Assembly (NCBI GenBank): GCA_020152595.1
Contig: JAIGNY010003280.1
Span: 1 to 64,000 of the forward strand
Source of the DNA: Chiridota heheva
Taxonomy: Eukaryota > Echinodermata > Holothuroidea > Apodida > Chiridotidae
Direction of reading: 5' to 3'
Length of the DNA: 64,000 nucleotides
The notes under the pieces are model-generated. The model did no database searches. It was given only the letters and a program-made list of their open reading frames with translations, and had not been told where the DNA came from. Both the position numbers and the translations under genes were made by a program. Shown one piece after another: positions 1 through 11,477 of this stretch. The stretch's first letter is position 1. Every line of letters starts with the position of its first letter.

Positions 1-130
1 ATTTAGGGTAGTTCGTGATTTGGGGTTCCTGATGTGTGTGAGGGGGGCTGATTTGGGTTCGGGGGGGGTGATAGATTTGGAATTCAGACGGGGGGGTCCG
101 TGATAGGATTTGGGTGGGGGTGGGTCCGTA
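1..130. repeat. G-rich degenerate low-complexity tract
   Basis: A run of loosely repeated units containing GATTTGGG, GGGGGGTG and similar words. It is not an exact tandem array and shows no coding potential. It ends where similarity to the 34-35 kb transposon begins. Confidence 0.4.
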
Positions 131-149
131 TAATGCCAAAACTTCCTTT

Positions 150-935
150 CCTACCGTTAACAGGGTTAGTTTAGCATTTGTGACTGCAGTTTGAATTCTT
201 GCAGATCATCATAAGTTGAAGGAAATATTATGGATATATTTTTATTGGGAGTAGGCCTAGGCCTACAATTTTGGACAAAACGGCTGGAACACTTCAGCTT
301 TTTGAAAACTTCATATGTTATCGTGCCATGTTGTTTTAATATTTTTCCGAGAATTGTAACCCCTATCCTCCCTTTCAATGTTAAATGTATTCCTTTCTTA
401 ACGTAAATTTCCAGGAAAAACAGTAACAATAGCCAATATTGAATGGGAAGGGGGGAGGACAATTATTATAGTGAGTTAGGGGAGGGGGACACTGACGGCG
501 TCAATGAAATTATTCAAATGTCCTTATGCACAACACCTCTTCACATCGGCCTAAAAAATAAAAAAACGCTGGTGACCCCCTATTGAAAGTACCATCATCC
601 GAGAGATATTAGATGGTACGTTTTGGAAAACATCACAAAATATCCCAAATCTATAACATTCTGGTACAAAAAGGACCCCGAACTTGACTCTTTCATCATC
701 GCTTTCAATATTGAGAATAATTAGTTCCGTTTTACACTAATTCACTAAGTTCAGCCTTCACCTCCCGTAGTCGTCTCGCAATTGACCACAGACCCACGTG
801 GTTTACAAGCCGCGCGAGTGTTCATTCTGTCATTGTTCAATATTACGAGAATAACAAAAATTACGTCATTGATCTAAAAGCGTCTACTCTGCTATGACGT
901 CATAAAAAGACACCCGGTTGAAGATTATGTCGATT
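150..935. mobile_element. Rearranged fragment of the 34.1-36.1 kb TIR element
   Basis: About 160-815 matches 34765-35340 in reverse-complement orientation. Shared landmarks are the palindromic word GTAGGCCTAGGCCTAC and a block ending GTTTACAAGCCGCG. The next stretch, about 900-935, matches 35880-35915 in direct orientation. Neither terminal inverted repeat of the 34139-36093 element is visible here, so this copy is internally rearranged and partial. A 98-codon minus-strand reading frame (462-166) corresponds to a plus-strand frame at 35042-35302. The frame is probably preserved because the copies are recent, not because it encodes a known protein. Confidence 0.55.
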
Positions 936-979
936 GCGTCCAGTATGGCAGTAGTAAGTTTACTACTACCAGTGTCAGA

Positions 980-2875
980 CATCAGGCTTGCTGTTCCTCG
1001 AAAAATAGACCTACAGAATTTAGACGTTCTGGAACGTAAGATTTTAATGTTTCTTTTTTTATTTGACACTGTTGTTTGATGGTAAATAAGGCCTAATCCT
1101 TATCGTTATTTTTTGAAAACTTAACATCATATTCATAGCCTACGCTACATGTTTTGTTGTATGTAGTTCCGCGAAAAATTTAAATATCTTACCTAATTTG
1201 GCACAACTTCTCTTTCTGGCTGCCGGCAGCGAGGTAACGCTCTGTTGATCTTATTATCATCATACATGAATATGCAATGTTCTTTAAATAAGATTAATAT
1301 GTAAACAATCCACGCTGCCCTGCAGTTGGTCCAACATGATGAATATCATATAGGCCTATGCATCGTTTAATTTTGGTTTCAATGCGATATCATGCACCAA
1401 GTCTCAAGTGTTTCGAAGCTAAGCTTACTAACACTTGTATTGCTAACTAGTTTTTTTTTACTCATACTTTTTACGCTCGTTTAGCGTTCATGTCCTCTTG
1501 AAGGATTTTTGCCGACTTAACAGATTTAGATTCAGGTGTACCAATTCAGCACATGTACCAATTCCGCGTATTTTCGAATTTGTTTATTCGTTTATTTCTA
1601 GTCATTTATTGCTAAAATCTTACCATTTGTTTTTACTCTTAAAACATACAAAATCACGAATTTGTGCTGATTTATAACTTCAAAATATGTTTCCGTTTAC
1701 GAGTAAAAGAAACATTTTTACCTTTTGATTTCAAGCCTACATCATTCGAGATCTCAGTTGATTCTGTAAAAAAATCAATACTACTTTTTTTCCGTTTTGA
1801 TCAGAAACGCAGGAATACAAAAATCCTTAAAAATATGGTCAAGCTTCGCAGGTAAAATAACGTATGGTAATTATTGTAAAGTTGCAAAATAAACAAAGTT
1901 TGCATGATAAATATTATTTTTCCATGTTTTCGCGACCATTATCGCTTGCGAAATTCCGGTACCAGTTTAGCGTATTGTCTTCTCGTAAGTACTTGACTGT
2001 GCTTGTGCTGTATAAATATGCAATTTAATATTTTTTCTATTGCAACTGGTACATACAAAAACGATAGAAAAAGCTTCAATCTTAAAACGGATTTCATTTA
2101 ATAGCCGACTGGCCAACGGGTATCATTGTATCTAGACCTAATGTCAAAGAGTTTATTTAAGATAATTTTATTCAATATATTTGTGAAAAGCTGAAAAGTA
2201 TATGTAAAAAAATGAAATGAATTGCAGAAAATCGTGTGTGTGAAAAATACGCTCAACTGGTACACATTTCATGATACATGTACACCTTGACGAAATTTTA
2301 AAACAAAAATTAAAAAAAATTGTAACAATTTTAGTGTTCAAATACTTTTTAACTAAAATAATAATATCTTAAACTTTGTATTAATGAAATTTTTCAGAAG
2401 TAGAAAATTACATATAACGAATAGAAGTAAAAACAATTCCTAATGTGCTGAATTGGTACACCCACAGTAGGCCTATGCGGTCACAGGTGTTCCTAGCGTT
2501 ATTGCAACCTATATCTTTACTAGTATATATATAAGGAAAGGTAGGACTCTTTTCTAACATTTGCTGGAGACTCCCTTCTTTCGATTAACCGTATATAAAA
2601 AGTCTATTCCTTTTTGACCACTTGAAGAAGCAGCACTTCAAACCTTAATTACACTGTCTTTTTACACTACTCACATTTGCTGGAGACTTTTTCCCTGACA
2701 CATCCTATATAAACCATCTAGCCTGGTACTTAACTTTGTGTATAAGCCACTGTGCTTGATGATAAATAAATGGCTGTAAATAGAGCAGAATTGGATTGAG
2801 ATTTGTTAGTTAATTAAATTTTTTCCGATTAGATGTACAAAGGATGATTTTTCTACCCCATTACTGTCAAGACTG
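980..2875 (+). repeat. Dispersed repeat, direct copy of 36.3-38.1 kb
   Basis: Blocks at about 978-1400, 2470-2660 and 2690-2810 match 36305-36740, 36745-36900 and 37840-38095 in the same order and orientation. Landmarks are CTCGAAAAATAGACCTA, TGACACATCCTATATAAACC and AGCAGAATTGGATTGAGAT. A third partial copy of the first block lies at 28780-28995. The stretch from about 1400 to 2460 has no clear partner at the other locus and shows no gene. The family cannot be assigned from sequence alone. Confidence 0.6.
2483..2535 (+). mobile_element. Left-arm remnant of a foldback MITE
   Basis: CACAGGTGTTCCTAGCGTTA is followed by TGCAACCTATAT and a short TA run. This matches the left arm of the complete palindromic MITE at 35936-36023. 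The right arm is missing. Equivalent left-arm-only copies lie near 36750 and 46149. Confidence 0.55.
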
Positions 2876-2991
2876 TCTAACTAAAAGTGCCCAATAATTT
2901 GCTGTAAACTAAAGAAATGTTGTCCATTTGATGGAAATACAAGTAGAAGAATGATTTGAATGTGCAAAGAAATGGTCATAAGTTTTGAAAC

Positions 2992-3207
2992 ATGGTGACC
3001 AACAAATTATCAGTGGAAAATACCCAACTAAAATTCTCCGTTAAAGTTGCTGATCAAAAAACTGTTCCACAGCTGGTGAAAACTCATGAAGAAGCAGCAC
3101 TTCAATGCCAAGTCAAAATTCAAATTGCTCAAAAATATGCTGTTAAACCAGAAGCAACACCAGTCAAAAATGATAGCTTTTATGTCGGGAAATTTGAACT
3201 TTCCCAG
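2992..3207 (+). CDS. Possible orphan coding exon, hypothetical
   Basis: This 72-codon open stretch starts at an ATG in the context GAAACATGG and ends exactly at CCCAG|GTAACT, a good splice donor in phase 0. The encoded peptide begins MVTNKLSVENTQ and is polar, with no recognised domain. A diverged copy of its first 60 bases recurs at 5689-5750, starting MATNELSV and also followed by a strong donor, GTAAGT. I see no downstream exon in the right phase. It could be the first exon of an unrelated gene, a relic, or a discarded first exon of the zinc-finger gene downstream. Confidence 0.3.
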
Positions 3208-3237
3208 GTAACTGTCATCTTCATTTTGATTATTTAT

Positions 3238-3332
3238 AACCTAGGAATATAATTATTTATATAATTATTTATAACCAGGTAACTTAGTTATTTATAACCT
3301 TAATTATTTATAACCATAATTGTTTATAACCT
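3238..3332. repeat. Short AT-rich tandem repeat
   Basis: Several copies of an ATTATTTATAACC-like unit of 13 to 20 bases with small variations. They lie just after the possible donor at 3208. Confidence 0.7.
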
Positions 3333-3464
3333 AAAAACAAACTTCACCAAACTCATGTTCATTGCTAATCAATGCACATTTAAATTTCTTTGTTCTCAAT
3401 TTACAGAAAGAAAAAAAAATATTTACATGATTAAACACACACGCACACACACATCAACTAACTT

Positions 3465-3645
3465 ACAGACCTCCGTGCAGTGCGGTAAGCTTTAGCTTTC
3501 TAATCTAGCGTCCCGGGTTCAATTCCCAGTGGGTCTCCAACCAGTGCTCTATGACTGGTTAATAAAACGGCCGTGGGCATCTTGATGTTAATACTCCAAT
3601 GGAGATCTGTTGGGACGTTATAAACCTTGGTAAACCAAACCAACT
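3465..3645 (+). mobile_element. tRNA-derived SINE
   Basis: A B-box-like GGTTCAATTCC near 3518 and an upstream A-box-like segment (TGCAGTGCGGTAAGC) are followed by about 120 bases of non-tRNA body ending near GGTAAACCAAACCAA. The acceptor arms cannot pair properly, so this is a SINE head and not a tRNA gene. From 3646 to 4725 I see no gene or clear repeat. Confidence 0.5.
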
Positions 3646-4727
3646 CCTTGTCTGTACAAGACTGCAGGTTTTGTTGTCAACTTATTGAATTGAATCACAA
3701 TTGAAGCTTTTTTTAACTAGTGAGGCAACTGATAAGAGATCAGATAGCACCCTCGTCTCTTATAACCGTGGCAACTTGTGGCTGCTACAAGTTGGTAGAT
3801 AATCTCCATTGGTTTAAGACCCCTATAGTTGGTGTTTCGAGTGTGGCCTATAACAATTACGAGAAAGCAAATTTTGTCACAGTCAGGACGGAGAAAAAAC
3901 CTGTCTGAGCTAAATTTTAATGTGGATTGTGTAACCTACAATTTGATGATGACTATCGGAAAAACCATAATGTGAAATATAAGAATACCATTTGAAACTG
4001 TCAATGCCCCAGTTAATATGTTTGTGGCAGTTGCAGCTGCATCAAGATTTGGAAAGAGCGTGAAAGTTTAATACGGAAGTCTGTACTGGTGAAGCTCATC
4101 ATTTACCTGTAGGCCTACCAAGTACCACCCGGACTGGGGGTGCTGAGGCGGAAATCCATACTGAAGCAAGAGCACCTTCCCAGAAAGTCATAATACCCCT
4201 ATGGTTTCCATTTCAAGTGTGGAAAAGTTTCATATCACGGTGACTATATAGAGTGGGAAGGCTTACAATTTCCTTGGTATAAATTCTGAAAATTATACTC
4301 ACATTAATGCGACACCTATGGGGCAGTTGCACCCTGCAGTGCTCCATAGTAATCAGGCACTGACAGGGGAACACAAGCAATTCTATATCTCGTTGATGTT
4401 GTTATCTATTTTAATTTTATGGAATTACAAGTGTTCAGGTTTTATCTGCAAAATAGTTTGTGCAACTTACTAACAAGTTGAATGACACTTGTTAAATGTT
4501 GAGTCACATACAGACATGAACATTTAATTATCAGACATGAAGGCAAGTTACCTAACTCAGAATGGTGATCTATTATGAATGTCAGGAATGAGGTGCTGCT
4601 ATTAATTAAGATTTTCATAAACCAATGGCTTCCATCATCAATTGTGAACAAGTTGACTGGTATCAGATACAAAGTCAACGAGAGTGTTTGTAGACATAAC
4701 CCATGGTAATACGAAGCAAAATATTTG

Positions 4728-4862
4728 TGACCTCTTGTTCTTTAATTTCTCTCATTCTCCCGATTTCCCTTCCTTTTTACCTCTAGAGTGATCTGACCTC
4801 TCAGGCACAAATTGACCTGTGGTGTCGTTAAGCCCTCATCAAACAAACAAATTTAATTGATC
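4728..4862 (+). mobile_element. 3' tail of an I-like LINE
   Basis: This stretch contains TCTAGAGTGATCTGACCTCTC (20-base core), CTCAGGCACAAATTGACC and a terminal CATCAAACAAACAAA. It matches, in opposite orientation, the 3' ends of the LINE copies at 40747-41405 and 53652-53885. It is a heavily 5'-truncated copy. Confidence 0.65.
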
Positions 4863-4894
4863 TTGTTGTTCATGTATACTTAACTGTAAAATTA

Positions 4895-5010
4895 ATGTTA
4901 TATGTACAGCGCCTTGAGCATCCATTAGGATGGATATGTGTGCATTGTGATAAATATTATTTACCATTATTATTATTAGTAGTAGTGATAGTAGTAGTAG
5001 TATGTTATCA
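4895..5010 (+). mobile_element. L2/CR1-like LINE 3' tail
   Basis: GTACAGCGCCTTGAGCATCC is followed by AAATATTATT and an ATT/AGT trinucleotide run. This is the usual form of an L2-group LINE 3' end. No reading frame is retained. A comparable tail occurs at 55045-55115. Confidence 0.45.
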
Positions 5011-5639
5011 ACAGATGTCATTAATATGCATAGTAGGTGTGGCTTATGTGTAAGTGCTAAAGGATGTAAACACCATACTGTATCTCATGAACGATACATC
5101 GGATTTATGCCATGTTTCCAAATGGGTCATGGTCTGTACATATGTTCAAATTTTGTGGGAGTGATGTCATGAATATTAATGAGTAGGCGGGGGTTACTGA
5201 CAAATTCTTGAAATAGGGTAAATGAGTAACTGTTTTTGTATCATACTTGCTATGATAATGTTGTTACAAATTTGTGCAAATGCTTAATGTTGTCAAATAT
5301 TTTTTGATCTGTATGGTGGGTGTGGCTTATGAATAAAAATCTGGAACAAATATTTCATGATATGCAATGACATGACATTGAATACAAATTTTGCAATTCA
5401 ATCAGCTGATGGAAGAAAAACCATCAGAACCAAAAAACCTTTTACTTCTGTTTAATGTTTTCTTTAGCGAAAAAGTATGAAAATATATTTCTTGAATACC
5501 AAAATCAGATGATTCTTGGCACATTTTCCCTCAATCCTTTGCACTCTACATACAGTAGTTAAGTTTTATTTGTTGATTTTAAAGACAACACATAGATATT
5601 GCATATCCAAAAAGTTCCACCTGTTAGTGGAATGAAGCA

Positions 5640-5750
5640 ACCGTGAGTACAAACGCGCAGGCGTGACACTCGACAAATAATTTGGAACATGGCGACAAAC
5701 GAACTATCCGTGGTTTTTACTTTAGCAAAATTCTTCTGTTAAAAGGCAAC
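5640..5750 (+). other. Candidate 5' exon (diverged copy of 2992 exon)
   Basis: GGAACATGGCGACAAACG has a good start context. The stretch ends AAAGGCAAC|GTAAGTAAC, a near-consensus splice donor. The frame from the ATG stops after 17 codons, so it would act only as an untranslated leader or a short upstream ORF. It lies about 6.7 kb upstream of the gene A start exon, which itself begins with a splice acceptor and so needs an upstream exon. The link to gene A is speculation. Confidence 0.25.
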
Positions 5751-6050
5751 GTAAGTAACTTTTTTTACGGATAATTGAATAAAAAGAGTGGAATCCCACC
5801 AGACTCTACAAAGGAAGTAAAGTTATCACATTTTGCAAAATACATTTTGCTTCAGTGTGACTTGAATTGGAAGCAGGATATCTGTAACATCCTAAGTACA
5901 TAATCCAAATGCCAGAGTGATAACATACGTATACTTGGGTTGTGACAATGAACTATTCAGAGACATGGTCAGAATTTGAAATAAGGATACTTTTGATAAA
6001 CAAACAAAACAGTAACAACATGAGCGGGCATGATATTAAGCTTACACTTG

Positions 6051-6182
6051 AAAATGACATCCATAGGGGTCATAAATAGTGTTAGATGACATCCATAGGG
6101 GTCATAAATGGTATTAAATGACATCCATAGGGGTCATAAATAGTATTAGATGACATCCATAGGGGTCATAAATAGTATTAGA
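6051..6182 (+). repeat. 32-bp minisatellite, 4 copies
   Basis: Four near-identical copies of a unit containing GACATCCATAGGGGTCATAA. A single base varies among the copies in the AGTGTT/GGTATT/AGTATT segment. Confidence 0.9.
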
Positions 6183-6583
6183 CTGCAGAGGAAAAATCTC
6201 AGATTTTGTTGGGTCTTTTAATCCTGTGTAAAGCTACATCCATCAGTATTCATAAAAGACAAAATGAATTTGTTAACAATACATTCATATAAACTCATTT
6301 ACAATACATTCCCTGCAAAAGCTGTTGAAAATCTGTCCTCTGGTGCAACATCAGAAAATATGATGCTATTTTGAAAGCCATGTTAGTTTTCAAACAGCAG
6401 TTTGTTTGCAGCCTCTCTGAAATTTATTGAGATTTAAAAAAATTTTTTTTTAATAAATGACTAAATAACAGTCATTATATTATTGGTTGGCTTTTCTCAC
6501 CCCAGTTTATGATCAGATATAAATAGTGTGATTTAAAGTTGAACTTGTTTTTGGTAATACAAAATGACTGGACTTTATTGTTA

Positions 6584-6660
6584 GGAGTAGGTAGCTCAGT
6601 TGGTAGAGCTCTGAACTGTGATGCTGGAGGTACCTGGTTCAAGCCTCAGTTTGGACTTAA
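6584..6660 (+). mobile_element. tRNA-like SINE head
   Basis: The A-box-like TAGCTCAGTTGGTAGAGC and B-box-like GGTTCAAGCC are spaced as in a tRNA. The T-arm and acceptor stem do not pair well. It is followed by a TGTGTGTATGTA microsatellite (6716-6766), typical of a SINE or a tRNA pseudogene. Confidence 0.5.
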
Positions 6661-6715
6661 CCAGAGTTTGGTTCCGATGTGATCAGCATGAGGAACCTAC
6701 TGTATGTGGTCATGA

Positions 6716-6766
6716 TGGCATGTGTGTGTATGTATGTATGTGTGTGTATGTATGTATGTGTGTGAT
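6716..6766 (+). repeat. TG/TGTA microsatellite
   Basis: Alternating TGTGTGTATG and TATGTATG units form about 50 bases. Confidence 0.85.
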
Positions 6767-7400
6767 GCCCAGCTTGTCAAAACAATATCTCAAGAACCAC
6801 ACACTGGATTCATGTCATATGTGGTACACAGATAGCCCATGGTCTGTAGATGTGCCCTATTGTTTTTGGTGTTTATGTCCTGCATATTAATAGTAGAGTA
6901 GGTGGGGCTTAATGTTAAAATCTAAAAATGTTCATATTTAAAGGCCATTTATCATATATAAAATGTGGCGGCGTACATTTTATTCCAAAATGATACTAAT
7001 TGGCCTATCAGTATTACTACACATTGGACGATTGTATTCCGACCAATCAAAACACATAAATTGAAATATATTTACTTCCATGTTAGAGACGATAACTGGT
7101 CTTTAATATCAAAAAGGCTGTTTTGTTTCATATGTATTTTGATTATATTGTTAGCTGGTGTCTACATGTTCATGGTACAAAAATGTTGAATTTCATTAAT
7201 ATGCATTGTGGACAGGACTTAACATGCTTTTGTTGAAAAAGAGCTTGTAAACACAATATCTCAAGAACTATACATGGGTTTCAATTCGTATGTGGTACAC
7301 AAATAGCCCATGATCCACAAATGTGCCATATTATTTTGGGTGGCGATGTCATGCATATTAATGAGTAGGTGGGGCTTAATGTAAATCTTTTAGCTGTTTA

Positions 7401-8164
7401 TATACTCCCAACCATATATGTGAATTTGTTCAAAATTTGGCATGTAACTTCTTCATGGCCTCTTGTAATAACCTATGTGGCCATACCTAACATATTTCTA
7501 TACTTATAGCACAAAATATCATTAAACTATTTCATCAATGTAAATGACATCCTAATAATTTATCTGTCAATTTGTTAGATTACCAGAAGTAATGTGATTT
7601 AAGAGTTATCTGTCATTGTTTACTGTATTTGGAATGTAATTTTCAGACAGAGTAACACAAGACTATGAAGTTTATTCATCCATAGCTGGTGGCTTAAGGC
7701 AAGTCTCTTTTGTCTTACATTACAGAACAATGGACACAGATTGTTTTGTTTATCTTTTAAGGAAGTTAAAGAAAGTGTATGTTCTGAAAGTGATTTGTTT
7801 GTTTGTTGGCAAGCAATATGTGAAAGAAAGTGTGTGTTAGTGATATTAGTTTATTTTGTTGTGTGCCGGTGCAGATTTGTATTATTACTTTGATTTTTAC
7901 ATCCCTGTTTGAATATGAATCAGTCCATCAAGTTTAGATCTAATTACATTATGATTTTTGTTTTTGTTTGGACATCTATGTTATCTGCATATGCATTTTT
8001 ATGTTGATGAAGATGATATTAGTGTTCTGCGTATCTGCTTGAAATTGTGGGATGACCTATTATTGGTCACTGCATGTGGAGATGATGCAGGTGTGATATT
8101 TAAAGAATTACAACAGCTTCAGAACTACATACACTTTTGGTTACTGGTTCCACAGCTATAGAGA
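7401..8164. other. No feature recognised
   Basis: AT-rich sequence. The longest open stretch (7958-8161, 67 codons) has no recognisable domain or splice support. I see no gene here. Confidence 0.5.
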
Positions 8165-8385
8165 CATATATGCCGAACATCAAAGCGGAAGTACGTGGTA
8201 TGCACCTCCTGCTCCCCATTCAGCTGTTGAGAGAAGTGGGCAATGGTTGAACGGCACTCCCCATCCTTCGGAGGGGACGTTAAGCTGTCGGTCCCGATGG
8301 TAGGACAGTCACACCCTACCTGGTTCTCTGAACAATTCTCGTAAAGAGTAGGGTGAAAACCTAGTGTTCATCCAATTCCAGCCTC
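8165..8385 (+). mobile_element. SINE-like element
   Basis: Contains CTTCGGAGGGGACGTTAAGC followed by TGTCGGTCCCGATG, close to a conserved SINE tail block that recurs across marine invertebrate genomes. That family statement is from memory and was not searched. There is no tRNA head, so it is probably 5'-truncated. From 8386 to 8930 I see nothing definite. Confidence 0.45.
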
Positions 8386-8931
8386 GTTTTATCCTAGTTT
8401 AGCTCAAGTGGAGCTTATCAGGATATTTGGACTTTATCAAACATTTCCCAGATTTTGCGCCTGAGGAGGAAAATTTTTGAATATTTTTTGCAGGACATGG
8501 ATTGATAAGGAATTTCAAAGTTTGCCATTTTTAAGAGTTTCATGGCCAGGGATGTAAGAGTTTTTAGATAAGAAATGCAGAATATACAGAATGACACTAA
8601 TGACCCCTATTATTGCCATTTCAAGTACAGCCTATAATTTAGTTTGTAACGTGTAGGCCTACAAGTACAAAGTATTAAAGTAAAGAAGATTTTGTGATAA
8701 AATTATGAATAGGCCTAATTCAAAGTTGAAATAATAAATTATTGTCTAATGATAGGGCTAGACCTAATTTTCTTGGTTGCAGTGAAGGATGGAATCTGCA
8801 TCTTATTAGGTTTAGGTTGCAAAAAATCTTTCTAACTAGAGGTGACATGTATTCCAACCGAGTGGATAACACAAAAGTATGAGTCAAAAAAAGTTAATGA
8901 CAATGCTATTGTTTGTAAACAGTTTCTTCTT

Positions 8932-9262
8932 CTTCCAAAATAAGAGTTAACTCTTCAAAGAGCATTATACTCGCGCCATGAGGCTGGCCTGGCTAAAAAC
9001 CAACTGAGCAATTTTTTTAATATAATAATGGCTAAAATTGAAATTTAGAATTGAATTCCTACTCCACACCAAACCAGGCAGGCATTAGTCTGCCCAGTTG
9101 GTCACGGAAACCATTCAGACTTTCTGCATTGGCTGCTGATGGGGGTAGTCTGTTCCAATCACGGATGGTCCTGGGAAAGTATGACTGTGGACTTTTCTCC
9201 TTGATCTTTAGGTGCATGTACAATGTCTAGTGGCAAAGTCTTCCATTCTTGTAAGTGTTTGA
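8932..9262 (-). mobile_element. CR1-like LINE 3' end (broken)
   Basis: The minus strand encodes the last residues of a reverse-transcriptase protein: SYFPRTIRDWNRLP, then about 15 residues, then GFRDQLGRLMPAWFGVE and a stop near 9061. The FPRTIRDWN-LP pattern is typical of non-LTR polyprotein C-termini. A 3' UTR of about 130 bases follows and ends in GAAGAAGAAG-like sequence. The same family occurs on the + strand at 27850-28265. The rest of the element is absent. Confidence 0.75.
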
Positions 9263-9339
9263 GAGAAAGAGCATGTGGACCTTTGAAATTAAAATCTTGA
9301 TTATTTCTTGTGCAAGTATTAATTATCTTGGTTGGGAGT

Positions 9340-10050
9340 TTGGGATGGGTAGATGGGTGGAGGATGGGAAGGTGAGTGGGATGGGAAGGTGAGTGGGGAT
9401 GGGAAGGTAAGTGGGGGTGAAGGTGAGTGGATGGTGGGAAGGTGAGTGGGGGTGAAGGTGAGTGAGGGGTAGGAAGGTAAATGGACAGTGGAAAGGTGAG
9501 TGGACTGGAAAGGTGAGTGTGCAGTGAAAAAGTAAGTGGCGGGTGGGAAGGTGAGTGGCAGGTGTAAAAGTGAGTGAATATCATGGGTTTATGCTTAGAG
9601 GGTGGGTAATGAGGGTGGATATGTAAGTGTCAGTGGATTGAGACTGAGGATAGGTAAATGCAAAAACATCAGTGGATGGTGGGAGGTGAGTGGACAGTGG
9701 GAAGGTGAGTGAACGGTGGGAAGGTGAGTGAACGGTGGGAAGGTGAGTGGACAGTGGGAAGGTGAATGGATGGTGGGAAGGTGAGTGAAAGTTGGGAAGG
9801 CCAGTGTACAGTGGACAGGTGAGTTGACGGTGGGAAGGTGAGTGGATGGTGGGAAGGTGAGTGGACAATGGCAAGGTGAGGGCACAGTGGAAAGGTGAGT
9901 GGACGTTGGGAAGGCGAGTGGATGGTGGGAAGGTGAGTAGACTGACAAGGTGAGTGGAGGGTGAAAAGCTGAGTGCAGTGGATGGTGGAAAGGCAAGTGT
10001 GCAGTGAAAAGGTGAGTGTGGCGGGTGGGAAGGTGACTGGAGGGTGTAAT
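9340..10050. repeat. GGTGAGTGG minisatellite, two blocks
   Basis: Blocks at 9345-9580 and 9665-10050 are built of 18-22 base units such as GTGGGAAGGTGAGTGGACAG. They share a flanking segment (AATATCATGGGTT..GCTTAGAGGGTGGGTAATGAG) at 9578 and 10060, so a higher-order repeat of about 480 bases is present. The open frames on the minus strand are composition artefacts. Confidence 0.85.
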
Positions 10051-10099
10051 AATGTGTAAATATCATGGGTTAATGCTTAGAGGGTGGGTAATGAGAGTG

Positions 10100-10290
10100 A
10101 GTGTTTTGACCAAGTTAAATGATATATATGAAAGTGGCCTGAAAAGTTGGAGTGGATTGTCTGCATCTGATCTGGCTACTGCAAGGTGGTCCAGAATTCT
10201 ACTTCAAAAACTTCAGCCAGACACATCCTATTCAATGACCCTGAGGAGTACGTCAACGAGCCGCTAGGCTTATGGCGAATGATTGATTGA
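10100..10290. other. Insertion interrupting the second higher-order repeat
   Basis: The flank AGGGTGGGTAATGAG..GAGTG is followed by about 185 unrelated bases. Repeat-like sequence (AAGTGTAAGTGGATG..GAGGATTGGTGAATGCAAAA) then resumes near 10292. At 9600-9665 the corresponding flank is uninterrupted. The insert has no recognisable class. From 10360 to 10840 I see nothing. Confidence 0.4.
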
Positions 10291-10844
10291 TGAAAGTGTA
10301 AGTGGATGTAGACTTGAGGATTGGTGAATGCAAAAGGCTAGGAATGGCGGGCTAGGTCTGAAGGATATTATGTGTGTGCATTGATAGAAGATGCATGTAG
10401 TTGGTGTATTGGATTGGCAAGTATCATGGGGAATGGGGATAGTAGGTGTATTGGGGTGTCCCTATTGGCATCTGAACCTTCTAATGCAAAGCTGCATCTA
10501 CATGTAGGATTGGAGAGTACATGTGTGATGTCAGCCAGTTGGATGGATCGGGAGTGGGTGTATTATCATAGCATTGATTGCTTTGATAATAGACCAGGAT
10601 TGAAAAGTAACACAAGTCAGAATTTTGATGCTCAAATAAGTACTCTGTATTGAGATGAATACAGGAAAATAACTTTAGATATTTCCAATATAAACTGACT
10701 TTTTAAAGATATTGATGTATTGATGACGATGATGCATTAATGACGGTGTAGGAAAAATCAACTGATGATGTCTAAACTCAAAACTTAATAAAATAATGTC
10801 CTAAGTCTAACTGTTTACGATGATGTATAGTTTCAAACTGAACG

Positions 10845-11105
10845 CGACGAGGAGTGAACACACAATTACTATGACAGGGTCATCGCCTGCGTATTCGGTT
10901 ATGATAGTAACAATGCTATCACGAAACGCTTAATACGACCCGGACGAGAACACAGGTACGACGTACGGACAGACTTAACATCGACAACCAGGTCAATGTC
11001 CACGGCATTTGAAAACCAGTTGTGGTACACTGGTGTGTCTACCCGACCCAGGCTTGAACCCAGGGCCTCGTGGTCTGTAGACAGGTACATGTATGATAAC
11101 CGCTG
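10845..11105 (-). mobile_element. tRNA-derived SINE, inverted partner of 11478-11748
   Basis: In reverse complement it begins AGCGGTTATCATACATG, with a B-box-like GGGTTCAAGCCTGGG, then a body containing GACCTGGTTGTCGATGTTAA and ACGTCGTACCTGTG. The head resembles a Val/Glu-type tRNA. It is over 85% identical by eye to the copy at 11478-11748, with about 370 bases between them, so the pair could fold back as RNA or cruciform DNA. Confidence 0.75.
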
Positions 11106-11477
11106 AACTTTTAGTTAAGATTTTTATTCTAAGAAGATGGGTATTCTAAATCCTGACCCCACCTACAATAAAATATAAACCAATCAATTTAACCCTATCA
11201 CTGAACAATCAACTTATTACAAGTACTTTTGGCCAATCACAGAGCTAAACCACATTTACTTTTTAACTAATGAATACCCCTCATTTGGGTTGACAACAAG
11301 TATTCAACAGGAGTATTCAACTAAAGTATGGTGACAGACACCCTAGGAATAAGTAACTAAACACACTTTGTTAATCCAGAGATGACACCAAGTTGTCCCA
11401 CACTGAATCTACTATTCAATAAAAGATAATTCTACCTACTAGGAAACTGAGAGGATGGGAATTAAAAATGTGGGTTG

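Larger units (their letters stand above)
5045..7400 (+). repeat. Cluster of a dispersed repeat (ATCTCAAGAAC family)
   Basis: Units of 150-250 bases recur near 5060-5210, 6770-6900 and 7245-7380. Each has an ATCTCAAGAAC-type word, then GTGGTACACA, CATGGTCTG and CATATTAATGAGTAGG..GGGGCTTAATG. The same family occurs in opposite orientation at about 45150-46080 inside intron 2 of gene B. A related ATCTCAAGAACTG word recurs at 60400-60620. No reading frame is conserved, so it is non-coding repetitive DNA of unknown class. Confidence 0.6.

Noticed and set aside
6584..6660. Functional tRNA gene
   Set aside because: The box A and B words are present but the acceptor and T stems do not pair, and the body continues like a SINE. 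The same applies to 3476-3540.
9159..10066. Pro/Ser/His-rich minus-strand frames of 133-161 codons
   Set aside because: They cover a GGTGAGTGG minisatellite and a LINE tail. Two different frames are open over the same bases, as expected from repeats.
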